Notes: generated by a model not told the origin, from the sequence alone. DNA of 64,000 nucleotides from CAVSQX01 sp963730225 (GCA_963730225.1 CAVSQX010000002.1:558001-622000); one strand, 5' to 3'; positions 52,245 through 60,016 are shown, numbered from the stretch's first letter. Program-made: numbers and translations.

Positions 52245-53633
52245 ATGTCACGTCTTCCCATCATCGCCATCGTCGGCCGGCCCAACGTCGGCAAAAGCAG
52301 CCTGCTGAACGCGCTGGCGGGCAAACGCATCAGCATCGTGCAGGATCAGCCCGGCGTGACGCGGGATCGAATCTCAATTCCGGTGCGAATTGACGATCGT
52401 TTCGTCGAGTTGGTCGACACCGGTGGATACGGCTTCGTCGATCCGGATCAGCTCACCGATCACATTCATCAGCAGATTGAATTGGCCGTGGCGTCGGCCG
52501 ATCTGGTGCTGCTGGTGGTGGATTGTGACGCCGGCCTGACCAGCGCCGATCAAACCATCGCGGCCATGCTGCGGCAGAAAAACGTAAAAACGGTGCTGAT
52601 CGCCAACAAGGCCGACGGCCCCAACGCCGACACGATTCTGGGCGAATTCGCCCGCCTTGGCCTGGGCACGCCGATCGGCGTTTCCGCGATGAATCACCGC
52701 AACATCGAACTGGTGGAAGCCGCGATCAAGGCGAACATCGACTGGAATTCCGCACCCACCGAGCTTCCGCTGCCGCAGATGCATCTGGCGATCGTCGGCA
52801 AGCGCAACGCCGGCAAGAGCACGCTGGTCAACGCCATCGCCGCGCTGTTCGAGGGAGACGCCCAGCGCGTCATCGTCAGCGAAGTTCCCGGAACCACGCG
52901 CGACAGCGTCGATGTGCGTTTCGAGAAAGACGGCAAAACGCTGGTCGTGATCGACACCGCCGGCGTGCGAAAAAAACGGCGGATCGTCGCGGATGACGTC
53001 GAATTTTACAGCTTCCATCGCGCCCAGCGGTCGGTTCGCCGGGCCGATGTGGTGCTGCTGCTGATCGACGCCGCCGTGCCGGTCAGCGAGCCGGACAAAA
53101 AGCTGGCCCAGTATGTCACCGAGCAATTCAAGCCGGTCATCATCGTCGTCAACAAATGGGATTTGGCCCAGGAACAGCAGCAAGGCGGGCGCGATTCGGA
53201 GCTGATGGAAAAGTATCGCAAGTATCTGACCGCCGAGTTGCCGCAACTGGATTTCGCCCCGATCGCATTCGTGACCGCCAGCGACGGCCGGAACATTCAG
53301 GCCGTCGTCGATTTGGCCCAGCATCTTTTCCATCAGGCGAACATTCGTCTGACCACCGGCAAATTGAATCAGGCGGTTCGTGAGATTCTCGACACCCGCC
53401 GCCCGCCGACGCCAACGGGCCGGCAGGCGCGGGTTTATTACGCCACGCAAACCGACGTGGCTCCGCCGACGATTGTTCTGTTCGTGAACAACCCCGATCT
53501 GATCGACGATTTGTATCAGCGATACATGCTGAATCGATTTCGAGAGCTTCTTCCTTACTCCGAAGTACCGATTCGGCTGCTGGTGCGGGGAAGGAAGGGA
53601 GGCACGGAGGCACGGAGGCACGAAGGCACGTAG
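52245..53633 (+). CDS. der: Ribosome-associated GTPase Der (EngA), with a repeat-derived C-terminus
   Basis: 462 residues. Double-GTPase needed for 50S ribosome assembly. First G domain: IVGRPNVGKSSLLNALAGKR, VTRDRI, ELVDTGGYGF, IANKADG. Second: IVGKRNAGKSTLVNAIAALF, TTRDSVDVRF, VIDTAGVRKKRR, VVNKWDLAQE. The C-terminal KH-like domain includes TDVAPPTIVLFVNNPDLIDD and MLNRFRELLPYSEVPIRLLV. After RGRKG the last dozen residues (GTEARRHEGT) are coded by a GGCACGGA-type tandem repeat and the TAG stop lies right at its end, so the natural end was probably near RGRK. Start ATG 52245. Confidence 0.93.
   Translation: MSRLPIIAIVGRPNVGKSSLLNALAGKRISIVQDQPGVTRDRISIPVRIDDRFVELVDTGGYGFVDPDQLTDHIHQQIELAVASADLVLLVVDCDAGLTSADQTIAAMLRQKNVKTVLIANKADGPNADTILGEFARLGLGTPIGVSAMNHRNIELVEAAIKANIDWNSAPTELPLPQMHLAIVGKRNAGKSTLVNAIAALFEGDAQRVIVSEVPGTTRDSVDVRFEKDGKTLVVIDTAGVRKKRRIVADDVEFYSFHRAQRSVRRADVVLLLIDAAVPVSEPDKKLAQYVTEQFKPVIIVVNKWDLAQEQQQGGRDSELMEKYRKYLTAELPQLDFAPIAFVTASDGRNIQAVVDLAQHLFHQANIRLTTGKLNQAVREILDTRRPPTPTGRQARVYYATQTDVAPPTIVLFVNNPDLIDDLYQRYMLNRFRELLPYSEVPIRLLVRGRKGGTEARRHEGT
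53590..53631. repeat. Octamer repeat (GGCACGGA family) at the 3' end of der
   Basis: About four units of GGCACGGA/GGCACGAA in tandem, ending in GGCACG followed by TAG, the der stop codon. It encodes the last ten to twelve residues of Der. Same family as in mqnE. Confidence 0.85.
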
Positions 53634-53691
53634 TCGCGGCTTCGTTGTCCATTCGGCCATTCGTTTCGCGGTTAAGTTGCACCGGGGAATT

Positions 53692-53916
53692 CTACCCAGC
53701 CTCGATCTGATAAATAGCCGGCCGGTAGCGTGGCGGCGGTGGCTTATGCCCGTTGGCGCGGTTCGCCTTCAGCCACGCCGTTTTGGCGATTTGCAATTCC
53801 GACAACGCTTCGAAGGGAGTCTTGCCAAAGGCCGAGCAGGATTCGAGGTCGGGAATGTCGGCAATATAGCCTTCGTCTTCCTCGCTGTAGAAAATGTTAA
53901 TGTGGTAGTCGGTCAT
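53692..53916 (-). CDS. hicB: HicB-like antitoxin
   Basis: 74 residues. HicB-type fold: YHINIFYSEEDEGYIADIPD, LESCSAFGKTPFEALSELQ, IAKTAWLKANRANG, the partial RNase H-like antitoxin domain. It has no DNA-binding tail, ending YRPAIYQIEAG. The ATG overlaps the stop of the upstream hicA-like gene as TAATG, so the two are translationally coupled. Converges on der. Confidence 0.82.
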   Translation of the reverse strand: MTDYHINIFYSEEDEGYIADIPDLESCSAFGKTPFEALSELQIAKTAWLKANRANGHKPPPPRYRPAIYQIEAG

Positions 53917-54104
53917 TATTCATCCTCGATTCGCAGATTATATCGCTCGATCAGCCGCAAGAATTGTCGAATCTGATACGGTTTGGCTTTGCCGCCAACT
54001 TCCTGAAGGTTGATTTGCTCTGATGATCCCGGACGCCCGTAAACATGGTGGCTCGCGGTTATTCGAAGCAAACGGAACCCAAATGCCTCGACAAGGCGCT
54101 GCAT
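53916..54104 (-). CDS. hicA: HicA-like mRNA interferase toxin
   Basis: 62 residues from the ATG at 54104 (MQRLVEAFGFRLLRITASHH). The double-stranded-RNA-binding-like HicA fold with conserved His is in LLRITASHHVYGRPGSSEQI, followed by LQEVGGKAKPYQIRQFLRLI and ERYNLRIEDE, matching a HicA subgroup frequent in cyanobacteria and planctomycetes. That group usually has 10-20 more residues at the N-terminus; an upstream TTG in the same frame (LGSYRDRIRESKRGE) could supply them but would cross the start of the divergent CYTH gene. HicB follows with a 1-nt overlap. Confidence 0.75.
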   Translation of the reverse strand: MQRLVEAFGFRLLRITASHHVYGRPGSSEQINLQEVGGKAKPYQIRQFLRLIERYNLRIEDE

Positions 54105-54114
54105 TTCCCCGCGT

Positions 54115-54142
54115 TTGCTTTCCCTAATTCGATCCCTATAAC
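54115..54142 (+). promoter_or_regulatory. Probable promoter of the CYTH gene
   Basis: TTGCTT (54115-54120), 16-nt spacer, TATAAC (54137-54142), then 7 nt to the ATG at 54150. There is no Shine-Dalgarno before that ATG, so the transcript is likely leaderless. The promoter lies within the hicA coding region or its upstream end. Confidence 0.5.
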
Positions 54143-54149
54143 TGCCCAA

Positions 54150-54755
54150 ATGGCCGTTGAAATCGAAGCAAAAATGAAAGTCGACGATCTGCCCACCGTG
54201 CGCCAGCGTTTGGAAGCGAGTGGGGCGACGTTCATCGGCGATTTTCTCGAACGCAATGTTTTCTTCGACACCGAGGACCGCTCGCTGCTGGCGGCGGATC
54301 AGGGGCTGCGAATTCGCCGTAGCGATGATGTTCGCAGCGGAAATCGCGTCTGCACCATGACGTTCAAGGGGCCGCGGCAACACGGAACGCTCAAAAGCCG
54401 GGAAGAGACGGAAGTAGTCGTCGGAGATTTTGATACCGCGGCGACCTTGCTGGGATGTCTGGGATTCATTCGCGTGCTTTCGTTTGAGAAGCGCCGGCAG
54501 AGCTGGTCGCTGGGCGGATGCAGGGTGGAGTTGGATGAGCTGCCGCATCTGGGCACGTTTGTCGAGATCGAAGGCAAGCGCGAGGAGGCAATTCTGAAGA
54601 CGCGCGAAGCGTTGCAGTTGTCGAGCCGACCGCTGATCAAGGCCAGCTACATCGCCATGCTGATGACGCATTTGCAGGAACATGGGCAAAGCGGGCGCGA
54701 GATCGTCTTTGCGGCCGAGGCGGCGTCGCAGCCGGTTGGCGGCGCTGCCGGTTAG
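54150..54755 (+). CDS. CYTH-domain protein (class IV adenylate cyclase-like)
   Basis: 201 residues. CYTH fold: N-terminal MAVEIEAKMKVDDL contains the ExExK motif for triphosphate and metal. ERNVFFDTEDRSLLAADQGL, RIRRSDDVRSGNRVCTMTFK, REETEVVVGDFDTAATLLG, FEKRRQSWSLGGCRVELDEL and LGTFVEIEGKREEAIL give the barrel. Members are class IV adenylate cyclases (CyaB), thiamine triphosphatases or inorganic triphosphatases; sequence alone does not decide. The tail (HLQEHGQSGREIVFAAEAA) is not typical. It precedes the DUF1015 gene by 29 nt. Confidence 0.87.
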   Translation: MAVEIEAKMKVDDLPTVRQRLEASGATFIGDFLERNVFFDTEDRSLLAADQGLRIRRSDDVRSGNRVCTMTFKGPRQHGTLKSREETEVVVGDFDTAATLLGCLGFIRVLSFEKRRQSWSLGGCRVELDELPHLGTFVEIEGKREEAILKTREALQLSSRPLIKASYIAMLMTHLQEHGQSGREIVFAAEAASQPVGGAAG

Positions 54756-54784
54756 AAATCGCGGATCATTTTCAGGAGAGATTT

Positions 54785-56092
54785 GTGGCGCACATCCGCC
54801 CGTTCGCGGGAATTCATTTCGCAAAGCACCTCGGACCCGACGTGTCGAATCTGATCGCACCGCCGTTTGACGTGCTGGATGAAAAGAGCAAGGCGAAGTT
54901 GCAGGCTCGCCATCCGAACAACATCGTGACGGTGGATTTGCCGTATCTGCCGCCCAAGGCGGTGGGGCCGGATGCCGTTTACGAAAGAGCGAACACGACA
55001 TTGCAGTCTTGGCTGTCGGCCAAAATCCTGGAGCGTTCGCCGCGGCCGGCGATCTATCCGTACATGCAGAGCTTCGACCACAACGGCCGCACGCTGCATC
55101 GCCGCGGATTTTTTGCGACGGTTCGGCTTTCGCCTTTTGGGCTGGGGCAGGTGGTGCCGCACGAAAAAACGTATCGGGAATCGATCGAGGATCGATTGAA
55201 GCTGATGCGGGCGACGGCCGTGCAGATGTCGCCGATCTTCGGGATGTTCAGCGATCCGCGACACGAGGTGGCGAATCTCATTTTCGCCAATTTGGGTCGC
55301 CCGGAAATCACCGGCACGCTGGATGGGGTAAGAAGCGATTTGTGGCGAAGCACCGACGCCGACACGCATCGGCAGGTGAGCGATCTACTCGGCGCCAAAC
55401 CGATTTACATCGCCGACGGGCATCATCGCTACACCACCGCGCTGGCGTATCAGGGCGAATTGCAGGAGCGCCTTGGCAAACCGTTGCCGGCGAATCACCC
55501 GGCCAACTACTGCATGTTCGTGCTAATCTCGATGCAGGATGACGGGCTTTTGATTCTGCCGACGCATCGGTTGATCGGGAACGTCGAAGCGTTCAACATC
55601 GCCGCTTTCAAATCGGCGGTGAACGGCGTGTTTGATGTGGTCGAAGCCGCGTCCGGCCCTGAAGCTCTGGGCGAATTCGCCGACATCCAACTGCCGCTGG
55701 AGCCGGCTCACACGTTTGGTCTGTACGACGGCCGAAGCAAAACGCTCTACAAGTTGACATGTCGGAATCAGGATGTGCTTGCCCCGCTGGAGAAAGATCA
55801 CAGCGATGCCTGGCGGCGGCTGGATGTGGCGATCTTGCAGCGGTATCTGCTCGACGAAATCATCGGACCGAAATTCGCCGCGGGCAAGGAAATCACCAAG
55901 GCGTACACTGCCGACGCGCAGGAGATCGCCGAGCGAACCGACGGCAAGAAACATCAGATCGCCCTGATTCTCAAATCCACGCCATTGGGGGCCCTGGAGC
56001 AGTTGGCGGCTCACGACGAGGTGATGCCGCAGAAAAGCACTTATTTTTACCCGAAACTGGCGACGGGATTGCTCATAAACCCCGTTCATTAG
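54785..56092 (+). CDS. DUF1015 family protein
   Basis: 435 residues. Belongs to DUF1015, a conserved cytoplasmic family of unknown activity. Signatures: AHIRPFAGIHFAKHLGPDVS, NLIAPPFDVLDEKSKAKLQA, NIVTVDLPYLPPK, RRGFFATVRLSPFGLGQVVP, HEKTYRESIEDRLKLMRAT, ISPIFGMF-like QMSPIFGMFSDPRHE, YIADGHHRYTTALAYQGEL, NYCMFVLISMQDDGLLILPT and the C-terminal PQKSTYFYPKLATGLLINPV. GTG at 54785 follows AGGAGAG by about 6 nt. It lies between CYTH and M16 peptidase genes on one strand. Confidence 0.9.
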   Translation: MAHIRPFAGIHFAKHLGPDVSNLIAPPFDVLDEKSKAKLQARHPNNIVTVDLPYLPPKAVGPDAVYERANTTLQSWLSAKILERSPRPAIYPYMQSFDHNGRTLHRRGFFATVRLSPFGLGQVVPHEKTYRESIEDRLKLMRATAVQMSPIFGMFSDPRHEVANLIFANLGRPEITGTLDGVRSDLWRSTDADTHRQVSDLLGAKPIYIADGHHRYTTALAYQGELQERLGKPLPANHPANYCMFVLISMQDDGLLILPTHRLIGNVEAFNIAAFKSAVNGVFDVVEAASGPEALGEFADIQLPLEPAHTFGLYDGRSKTLYKLTCRNQDVLAPLEKDHSDAWRRLDVAILQRYLLDEIIGPKFAAGKEITKAYTADAQEIAERTDGKKHQIALILKSTPLGALEQLAAHDEVMPQKSTYFYPKLATGLLINPVH

Positions 56093-56123
56093 CGGCCTCG
56101 ATGGCAGCCGCCGCGGGCGGGCC

Positions 56124-56136
56124 TATACTTCACAAC
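56124..56136 (+). promoter_or_regulatory. -10 box directly before the first M16 gene
   Basis: TATACT (56124-56129) followed by 7 nt and the GTG at 56137, in otherwise GC-rich sequence. The spacing matches the leaderless pattern of higB. A convincing -35 is not visible. Confidence 0.45.
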
Positions 56137-57390
56137 GTGCCAACGGAGTTGCCTTTGTCCCAGCGGTATTTTCAACACACGTTATCCAACGGCCTGACCC
56201 TGCTGGCCGAACGGATGCCGGGAATGCAGTCGGCGGCGATGACGCTGCTGATTCCGGCCGGGTCGGCGAGCGATCCGGTCGACCGCGGCGGCTCGGCTAC
56301 CGTGCTATCCGATTTGATTCTCCGCGGCGCCGGTCGGCGCGACAACCGGGAATTGACCGACTATCTCGATGGCCTGGGATTGCAACGTTCGATCAGCGTC
56401 GGAATTCATCACACCCGACTGGCCTGCGCCGCCGTCGCCGCCAACGTGATGCAGGCGATTGCCACCTACGCCGACATCGCCCGTCGGCCGATGCTGCCTG
56501 AATCGGGATTCGAGCCGGCGCGCGATCTGGCCCTTCAGGCCCTGGCCGGCATCGACGATGAGCCGCGGCAAAAACTGCTCATCAGTCTGCGGCAATGGCA
56601 TCTTCCCTCGCCGTACGGCCGCAACACGATGGGGGTGAAATCCGAAGTGGAAAAACTCACCCACGCCCTGTGCAAGGCGGATTTCGCGCTGCGGTATCAC
56701 GCTGGGGAATCGATTTTCGCCGTGGCTGGAAATGTCGATTTTGCGCAGTTGAAAAGTGAGGTCGAAAAAAATTTCGCCGACTGGAACGGCCAGGCTCCCG
56801 AGCCGATCAAGGAGATGCCGGCCCCGGGGAATTATCATCACGACGATCAAAAGAGCGAGCAGACGCACATCGGCATCGCCTACCCGGCCGTGCCCGAAAC
56901 AGACGAGAATTATTACGTCTTCCGCATGGCCATCGAAGTGCTCAGCGGCGGGATGAGCGGCCGGCTCTTCACCGAAATCCGCGAGAAGCGAGCGTTGGTT
57001 TACAACGTGTCGGCCAGCTATTTCAGCCTCAAGGGCCGCGGCGGCGTGTTGGGATACGCCGGCACGAGCAACGATCGCGCCCAGGCGACGCTCGACTGCT
57101 TCATTGCCGAATTGCATCGACTGGCCAAAGGCGTGACGGCGGAGGAACTGGATCGAGCGAAAATCGGGCTCAAGGCCAGCATCATCATGCAGGGCGAAAG
57201 CACCAGCTCCCGCGCGGGTTCGATCGCTCACGATTATTTCATGCGCGGCAGAATCCGCACCCTCGATGAGATCAAGGCCGCCATCGATGCCGTCAGCGTC
57301 GATCGCATCAACGCTTTTCTGGCCCGCAATCAGCCCGGTCCCTTCACGATCGTCACCGTCGGCCCCAGGGAATTGAAAATACCGTCGTAA
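56137..57390 (+). CDS. M16-family peptidase-like protein lacking the zinc motif
   Basis: 417 residues from the GTG at 56137. Pitrilysin/M16B fold: YFQHTLSNGLTLLAERMPG, MTLLIPAGSASDPVDRGGSA, and the second half RMAIEVLSGGMSGRLFTEIR with EKRALVYNVSASYFSLKGRG, GVLGYAGTSNDRAQATLDCF. The HxxEH zinc motif is absent: where it should be there is DRGGSATVLSDLILRGAGRR. This fits the non-catalytic partner of a two-chain M16 enzyme; the active chain follows 14 nt later. An in-frame ATG at 56101 would add MAAAAGGPILHN, which looks non-native and would include the -10 box. Confidence 0.87.
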   Translation: MPTELPLSQRYFQHTLSNGLTLLAERMPGMQSAAMTLLIPAGSASDPVDRGGSATVLSDLILRGAGRRDNRELTDYLDGLGLQRSISVGIHHTRLACAAVAANVMQAIATYADIARRPMLPESGFEPARDLALQALAGIDDEPRQKLLISLRQWHLPSPYGRNTMGVKSEVEKLTHALCKADFALRYHAGESIFAVAGNVDFAQLKSEVEKNFADWNGQAPEPIKEMPAPGNYHHDDQKSEQTHIGIAYPAVPETDENYYVFRMAIEVLSGGMSGRLFTEIREKRALVYNVSASYFSLKGRGGVLGYAGTSNDRAQATLDCFIAELHRLAKGVTAEELDRAKIGLKASIIMQGESTSSRAGSIAHDYFMRGRIRTLDEIKAAIDAVSVDRINAFLARNQPGPFTIVTVGPRELKIPS

Positions 57391-57404
57391 TTTGCATCCA
57401 ACTC

Positions 57405-58631
57405 ATGCCACTGAAATTCCAACATCATCGGCTTGGCAACGGCTTGGACATCGTGGCCGAGGAAAACCCGCATTCCCATTCCTTCGCCGCCGGGCTTTTC
57501 GTCAAGACCGGCTCGCGCGACGAGGATGTTTCCATCAACGGCGTTTCGCATTTCCTCGAGCACATGATGTTCAAAGGCTCGGCGAAATACACCTGGGAAG
57601 ACGTGAACCGCATCTTCGACGAGATCGGCGCCAACTACAACGCATTCACCAGCCAGGAGATGACCGCCTACTACGCCAACGTGATTCCCGAATTCACGGA
57701 ACGGGCGATCGAACATCTCGCCCAGCTTCTTCGCCCCGCGATTCGTCAGGAGGATTTCAACACCGAAAAGAAAGTGATCCTGGAAGAAATCGCGATGTAT
57801 CTCGACGATCCAGGACATCGCCTCTACGAGAAGCTGATGGACGTGCATTTCGCCAATCATCCGCTGGCCCTGAGCGTGCTGGGCACGGTCGGTTCGATCG
57901 AGAAACTGCAGCGCGATCAGATGGCGGCGTATTTCACGCGCCGCTACGGGCCGGGAAACATGGTGCTCTCCGTGACCGGCCGATTCGATTTTGCCGAGGT
58001 GATCGCCTTGGCGGAAAAATATTATGGCTCCTGGCCCACGGTGAACGCTCCGCGCCTTCAACCGCCGCCGCTGTACAAACCCCAGCGGACTGCCCTGACC
58101 GATCCGAAGCTCAATCGCCAGTACCTGATGGGAATGACGCCCGGCCCCAGCGCCCAGGACGAGCGGCGATTCGCCGCCCGGGTGCTGTCCGATGTCATCG
58201 GCGATTCCGACGGCTCGCGCTTTTACTGGGCGCTGGTCGACAACGCCATCGCCGAAGACGCCGGGTTTGGATTTTATCCGCACGACAGTTGCGGCAGCTT
58301 TTACATCACGCTCACCACGGAACCGGACCGTTCGGAAAAAGCGCTGAAAATCGCGCTGGCGGAATTGGAGCGGGTCAAGAGCGATCTTGCCACGCCAGAA
58401 GTCGAGCGGGCCCGCAACAAGATCGCCAGCACGCTGGTCTTGCAGGGCGAAGTGCCGATCGGCCGGATGCGCAGCATCGGCGCTCAGTGGATCTACAACA
58501 AGGAATATCGCTCGCTCGAGCAGGACATGGCGACGCTGATGGAGGTCACCCCGCGGTCGCTCGTGGAATTGATGAATGATTTTCCGTTCGATCCGATGAC
58601 GATCGTTAGCCTCGGCCCGGGGGAAAAATAA
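57405..58631 (+). CDS. M16-family zinc peptidase (processing peptidase-like)
   Basis: 408 residues. Active chain: zinc motif VSHFLEHMMFKGSAKYTWED (HxxEH with the third ligand in NTEKKVILEEIAMYLDDPGH), YNAFTSQEMTAYYANVIPEF, MAAYFTRRYGPGNMVLSVTG. The second half is catalytically silent as usual, with the Arg/Tyr pair in GDSDGSRFYWALVDNAIAED and GSFYITLTTEP. Periplasmic or cytoplasmic location cannot be read, as no signal peptide is visible. It forms a unit with the preceding inactive homologue, like PqqFG or the mitochondrial alpha/beta pair. Confidence 0.91.
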   Translation: MPLKFQHHRLGNGLDIVAEENPHSHSFAAGLFVKTGSRDEDVSINGVSHFLEHMMFKGSAKYTWEDVNRIFDEIGANYNAFTSQEMTAYYANVIPEFTERAIEHLAQLLRPAIRQEDFNTEKKVILEEIAMYLDDPGHRLYEKLMDVHFANHPLALSVLGTVGSIEKLQRDQMAAYFTRRYGPGNMVLSVTGRFDFAEVIALAEKYYGSWPTVNAPRLQPPPLYKPQRTALTDPKLNRQYLMGMTPGPSAQDERRFAARVLSDVIGDSDGSRFYWALVDNAIAEDAGFGFYPHDSCGSFYITLTTEPDRSEKALKIALAELERVKSDLATPEVERARNKIASTLVLQGEVPIGRMRSIGAQWIYNKEYRSLEQDMATLMEVTPRSLVELMNDFPFDPMTIVSLGPGEK

Positions 58632-58640
58632 TGCCCCCAA

Positions 58641-58712
58641 TTTAGCGGCCGCACTTGCGCGGCGATTGCGACCGCGGATCCTTCGCAACGCCGCACAAGT
58701 GCGGCCGCTAAA
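58641..58712. repeat. Long inverted repeat between convergent genes (probable bidirectional terminator)
   Basis: TTTAGCGGCCGCACTTG (58641-58657) and CAAGTGCGGCCGCTAAA (58696-58712) are perfect 17-bp arms. They extend inward with small mismatches through GCGGCG and TTGCG to about 29 bp each, with a 10-13 nt loop. The right arm contains the TAG stop codon of the isocitrate dehydrogenase gene. No long T-run flanks it. It may be a terminator or a REP/MITE-like element captured at the gene end. Confidence 0.8.
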
Positions 58713-59730
58713 CCTTCTGCATTTTTTCAATCACCGCGTCGGCGAATTGCTCGGTGCCGGCGGTGCCGCCCAGATCTCGGGTGAGTGTTTTGGGATCGCC
58801 CTGGGCCAAAACAGCGTCGTAGGCGCGCTTAATCTTCTGTGCGATTGTTTCCTCGTGAATGTGATTGAGCATCATGACGCTGGACATGATCAGCGCCAGC
58901 GGGTTGGCGATGCCTTTCCCGGCGATGTCGGGAGCCGAACCATGCACGGCTTCGAAAACCGCGGCGTCGTCGCCGATGTTGGAGCCGGGCACGACCCCAA
59001 GCCCTCCGACCAAACCGGCGCACAGATCGCTGACCAGATCGCCGTAGAGGTTCTCCATCAGCAGCACGTCCATCCGCGCCGGGTCCATCACCAGCTTCAT
59101 GCAGCCGGCGTCGATGATCAGCTCTTCGTACTCGATGTTGGGATATTCTTCTTCGTGAATCTTCCGAGCGCAGTCGAGGAAAAGTCCGTCCGACATCTTC
59201 ATGATGTTGGCTTTATGGAAGACGGTGATTTTTTTCCGCTGCCGGCGGGTGGCATATCGGAAAGCGTAACGGGCGATGCGCGTGCAGGCGGATTGGCTCG
59301 CGACTTTCAGGCTGGTGACCACGCCGGGCACCACTTCATTTTCAATTCCGCTGTAAAGTCCTTCCGTGTTTTCGCGGACGATGATCATGTCGATGCCGTC
59401 GAAGCGCGTTTTGACGCCAGGAAGATTTCGCACCGGCCGAACGGCGGCGTAGAGGTTCAGTTTCTGGCGCAATTGCACGTTGACGCTTTTGAATCCCTTG
59501 CCGACCGGCGTGGTGACCGGCCCCTTGAGTGCTACCTTGTGAGCCTGGATGGCAGCGACGGTGCGCTGCGGCAGAACGTTGTCGAAACCCTGATCCAGCG
59601 CCGAAGCGCCGGCGGGAAGAACAACCCATTCGACGGAAAGCTCCGCCGCATCCAGAACTTTTCTCGCCGCGGCGCTGACCTCCGGGCCGATGCCGTCGCC
59701 GGGAATCAGGACAATAGTGTGCTTGGCCAT
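58708..59730 (-). CDS. NAD-dependent isocitrate dehydrogenase (IDH/IMDH superfamily)
   Basis: 340 residues. Oxidative decarboxylating dehydrogenase: MAKHTIVLIPGDGIGPEVS, LKGPVTTPVGKGFKSVNVQL, NLYAAVRPVRNLPGV, IIVRENTEGLYSGIENEVVP, ITVFHKANIMKMSDGLFLD, MDVLLMENLYGDLVSDLCAG, AVFEAVHGSAPDIAGKGIAN, PLALIMSSVMML. The segment KSVNVQLRQKLNLYA and Ser/Asn choice fit NAD-type isocitrate dehydrogenase better than LeuB, but homoisocitrate or isopropylmalate activity cannot be ruled out. ATG 59730 has no ribosome site; TATATT is 8 nt upstream with TTGCCG 16 nt before it. The stop lies inside an inverted repeat. Confidence 0.87.
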   Translation of the reverse strand: MAKHTIVLIPGDGIGPEVSAAARKVLDAAELSVEWVVLPAGASALDQGFDNVLPQRTVAAIQAHKVALKGPVTTPVGKGFKSVNVQLRQKLNLYAAVRPVRNLPGVKTRFDGIDMIIVRENTEGLYSGIENEVVPGVVTSLKVASQSACTRIARYAFRYATRRQRKKITVFHKANIMKMSDGLFLDCARKIHEEEYPNIEYEELIIDAGCMKLVMDPARMDVLLMENLYGDLVSDLCAGLVGGLGVVPGSNIGDDAAVFEAVHGSAPDIAGKGIANPLALIMSSVMMLNHIHEETIAQKIKRAYDAVLAQGDPKTLTRDLGGTAGTEQFADAVIEKMQKV

Positions 59731-59738
59731 GTATGCGG

Positions 59739-59766
59739 AATATACGCGCCCAAGTCCTCGCGGCAA
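59739..59766 (-). promoter_or_regulatory. Promoter of the isocitrate dehydrogenase gene
   Basis: On the minus strand TTGCCG (59766-59761), a 16-nt spacer and TATATT (59744-59739), then 8 nt to the ATG at 59730. No Shine-Dalgarno fits in between, so the mRNA should start at or next to the start codon. Confidence 0.6.
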
Positions 59767-59777
59767 ACGAGCGGTGA

Positions 59778-59925
59778 ATTCACCACGGAGGCACGGAGAG
59801 CACAGAGAAGAACAAAAAAAATTCATTCATTCTCTTCTTCACTTCAAAGTTGAGTGTTGAGCGTTGAGTGTTGAGCGTTGCATCAATCCCCTCCTCATCC
59901 CTCCGTGCCCTCCGTGGTGAACTCC
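59778..59925. repeat. Composite intergenic element: inverted GGCACGGA-type arms around a heptamer repeat core
   Basis: The left arm (about 59778-59800) reads GAATTCACCACGGAGGCACG. The right arm (about 59903-59925) is its near inverted copy, CTCCGTGCCCTCCGTGGTGA. Between them lie an A-rich stretch (59810-59820), a pyrimidine-rich stretch, and the heptamer block GTTGAGT/GTTGAGC (59849-59882), the same as inside cobA-hemD. It combines two of the three repeat families seen in coding genes, in the layout of a small non-autonomous element. No transposase is nearby. Confidence 0.78.
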
Positions 59926-59939
59926 CCCGCCCAGAGCGC

Positions 59940-59992
59940 AAAAAAGAACCCGAAACCTGGCCTTGCTAGGGGTCACACAGGTTTCGGGTTCT
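59940..59992 (-). terminator. Intrinsic terminator of the riboswitch-controlled unit
   Basis: AGAACCCGAAACCTG (59945-59959) and CAGGTTTCGGGTTCT (59978-59992) form perfect 15-bp arms with an 18-nt loop. On the minus strand the stem is followed by six T (complement of 59945-59940, overlapping the last stem base). It lies 24 nt after the stop of the small gene, on the same strand. Confidence 0.88.
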
Positions 59993-60016
59993 ATTTATAA
60001 CCAGACGATGATTTCG

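Noticed and set aside
55759..56100. Upstream extension of the first M16 peptidase into the DUF1015 gene
   Set aside because: It overlaps conserved DUF1015 coding in another frame and lacks M16 homology; the peptidase fold begins after 56137.
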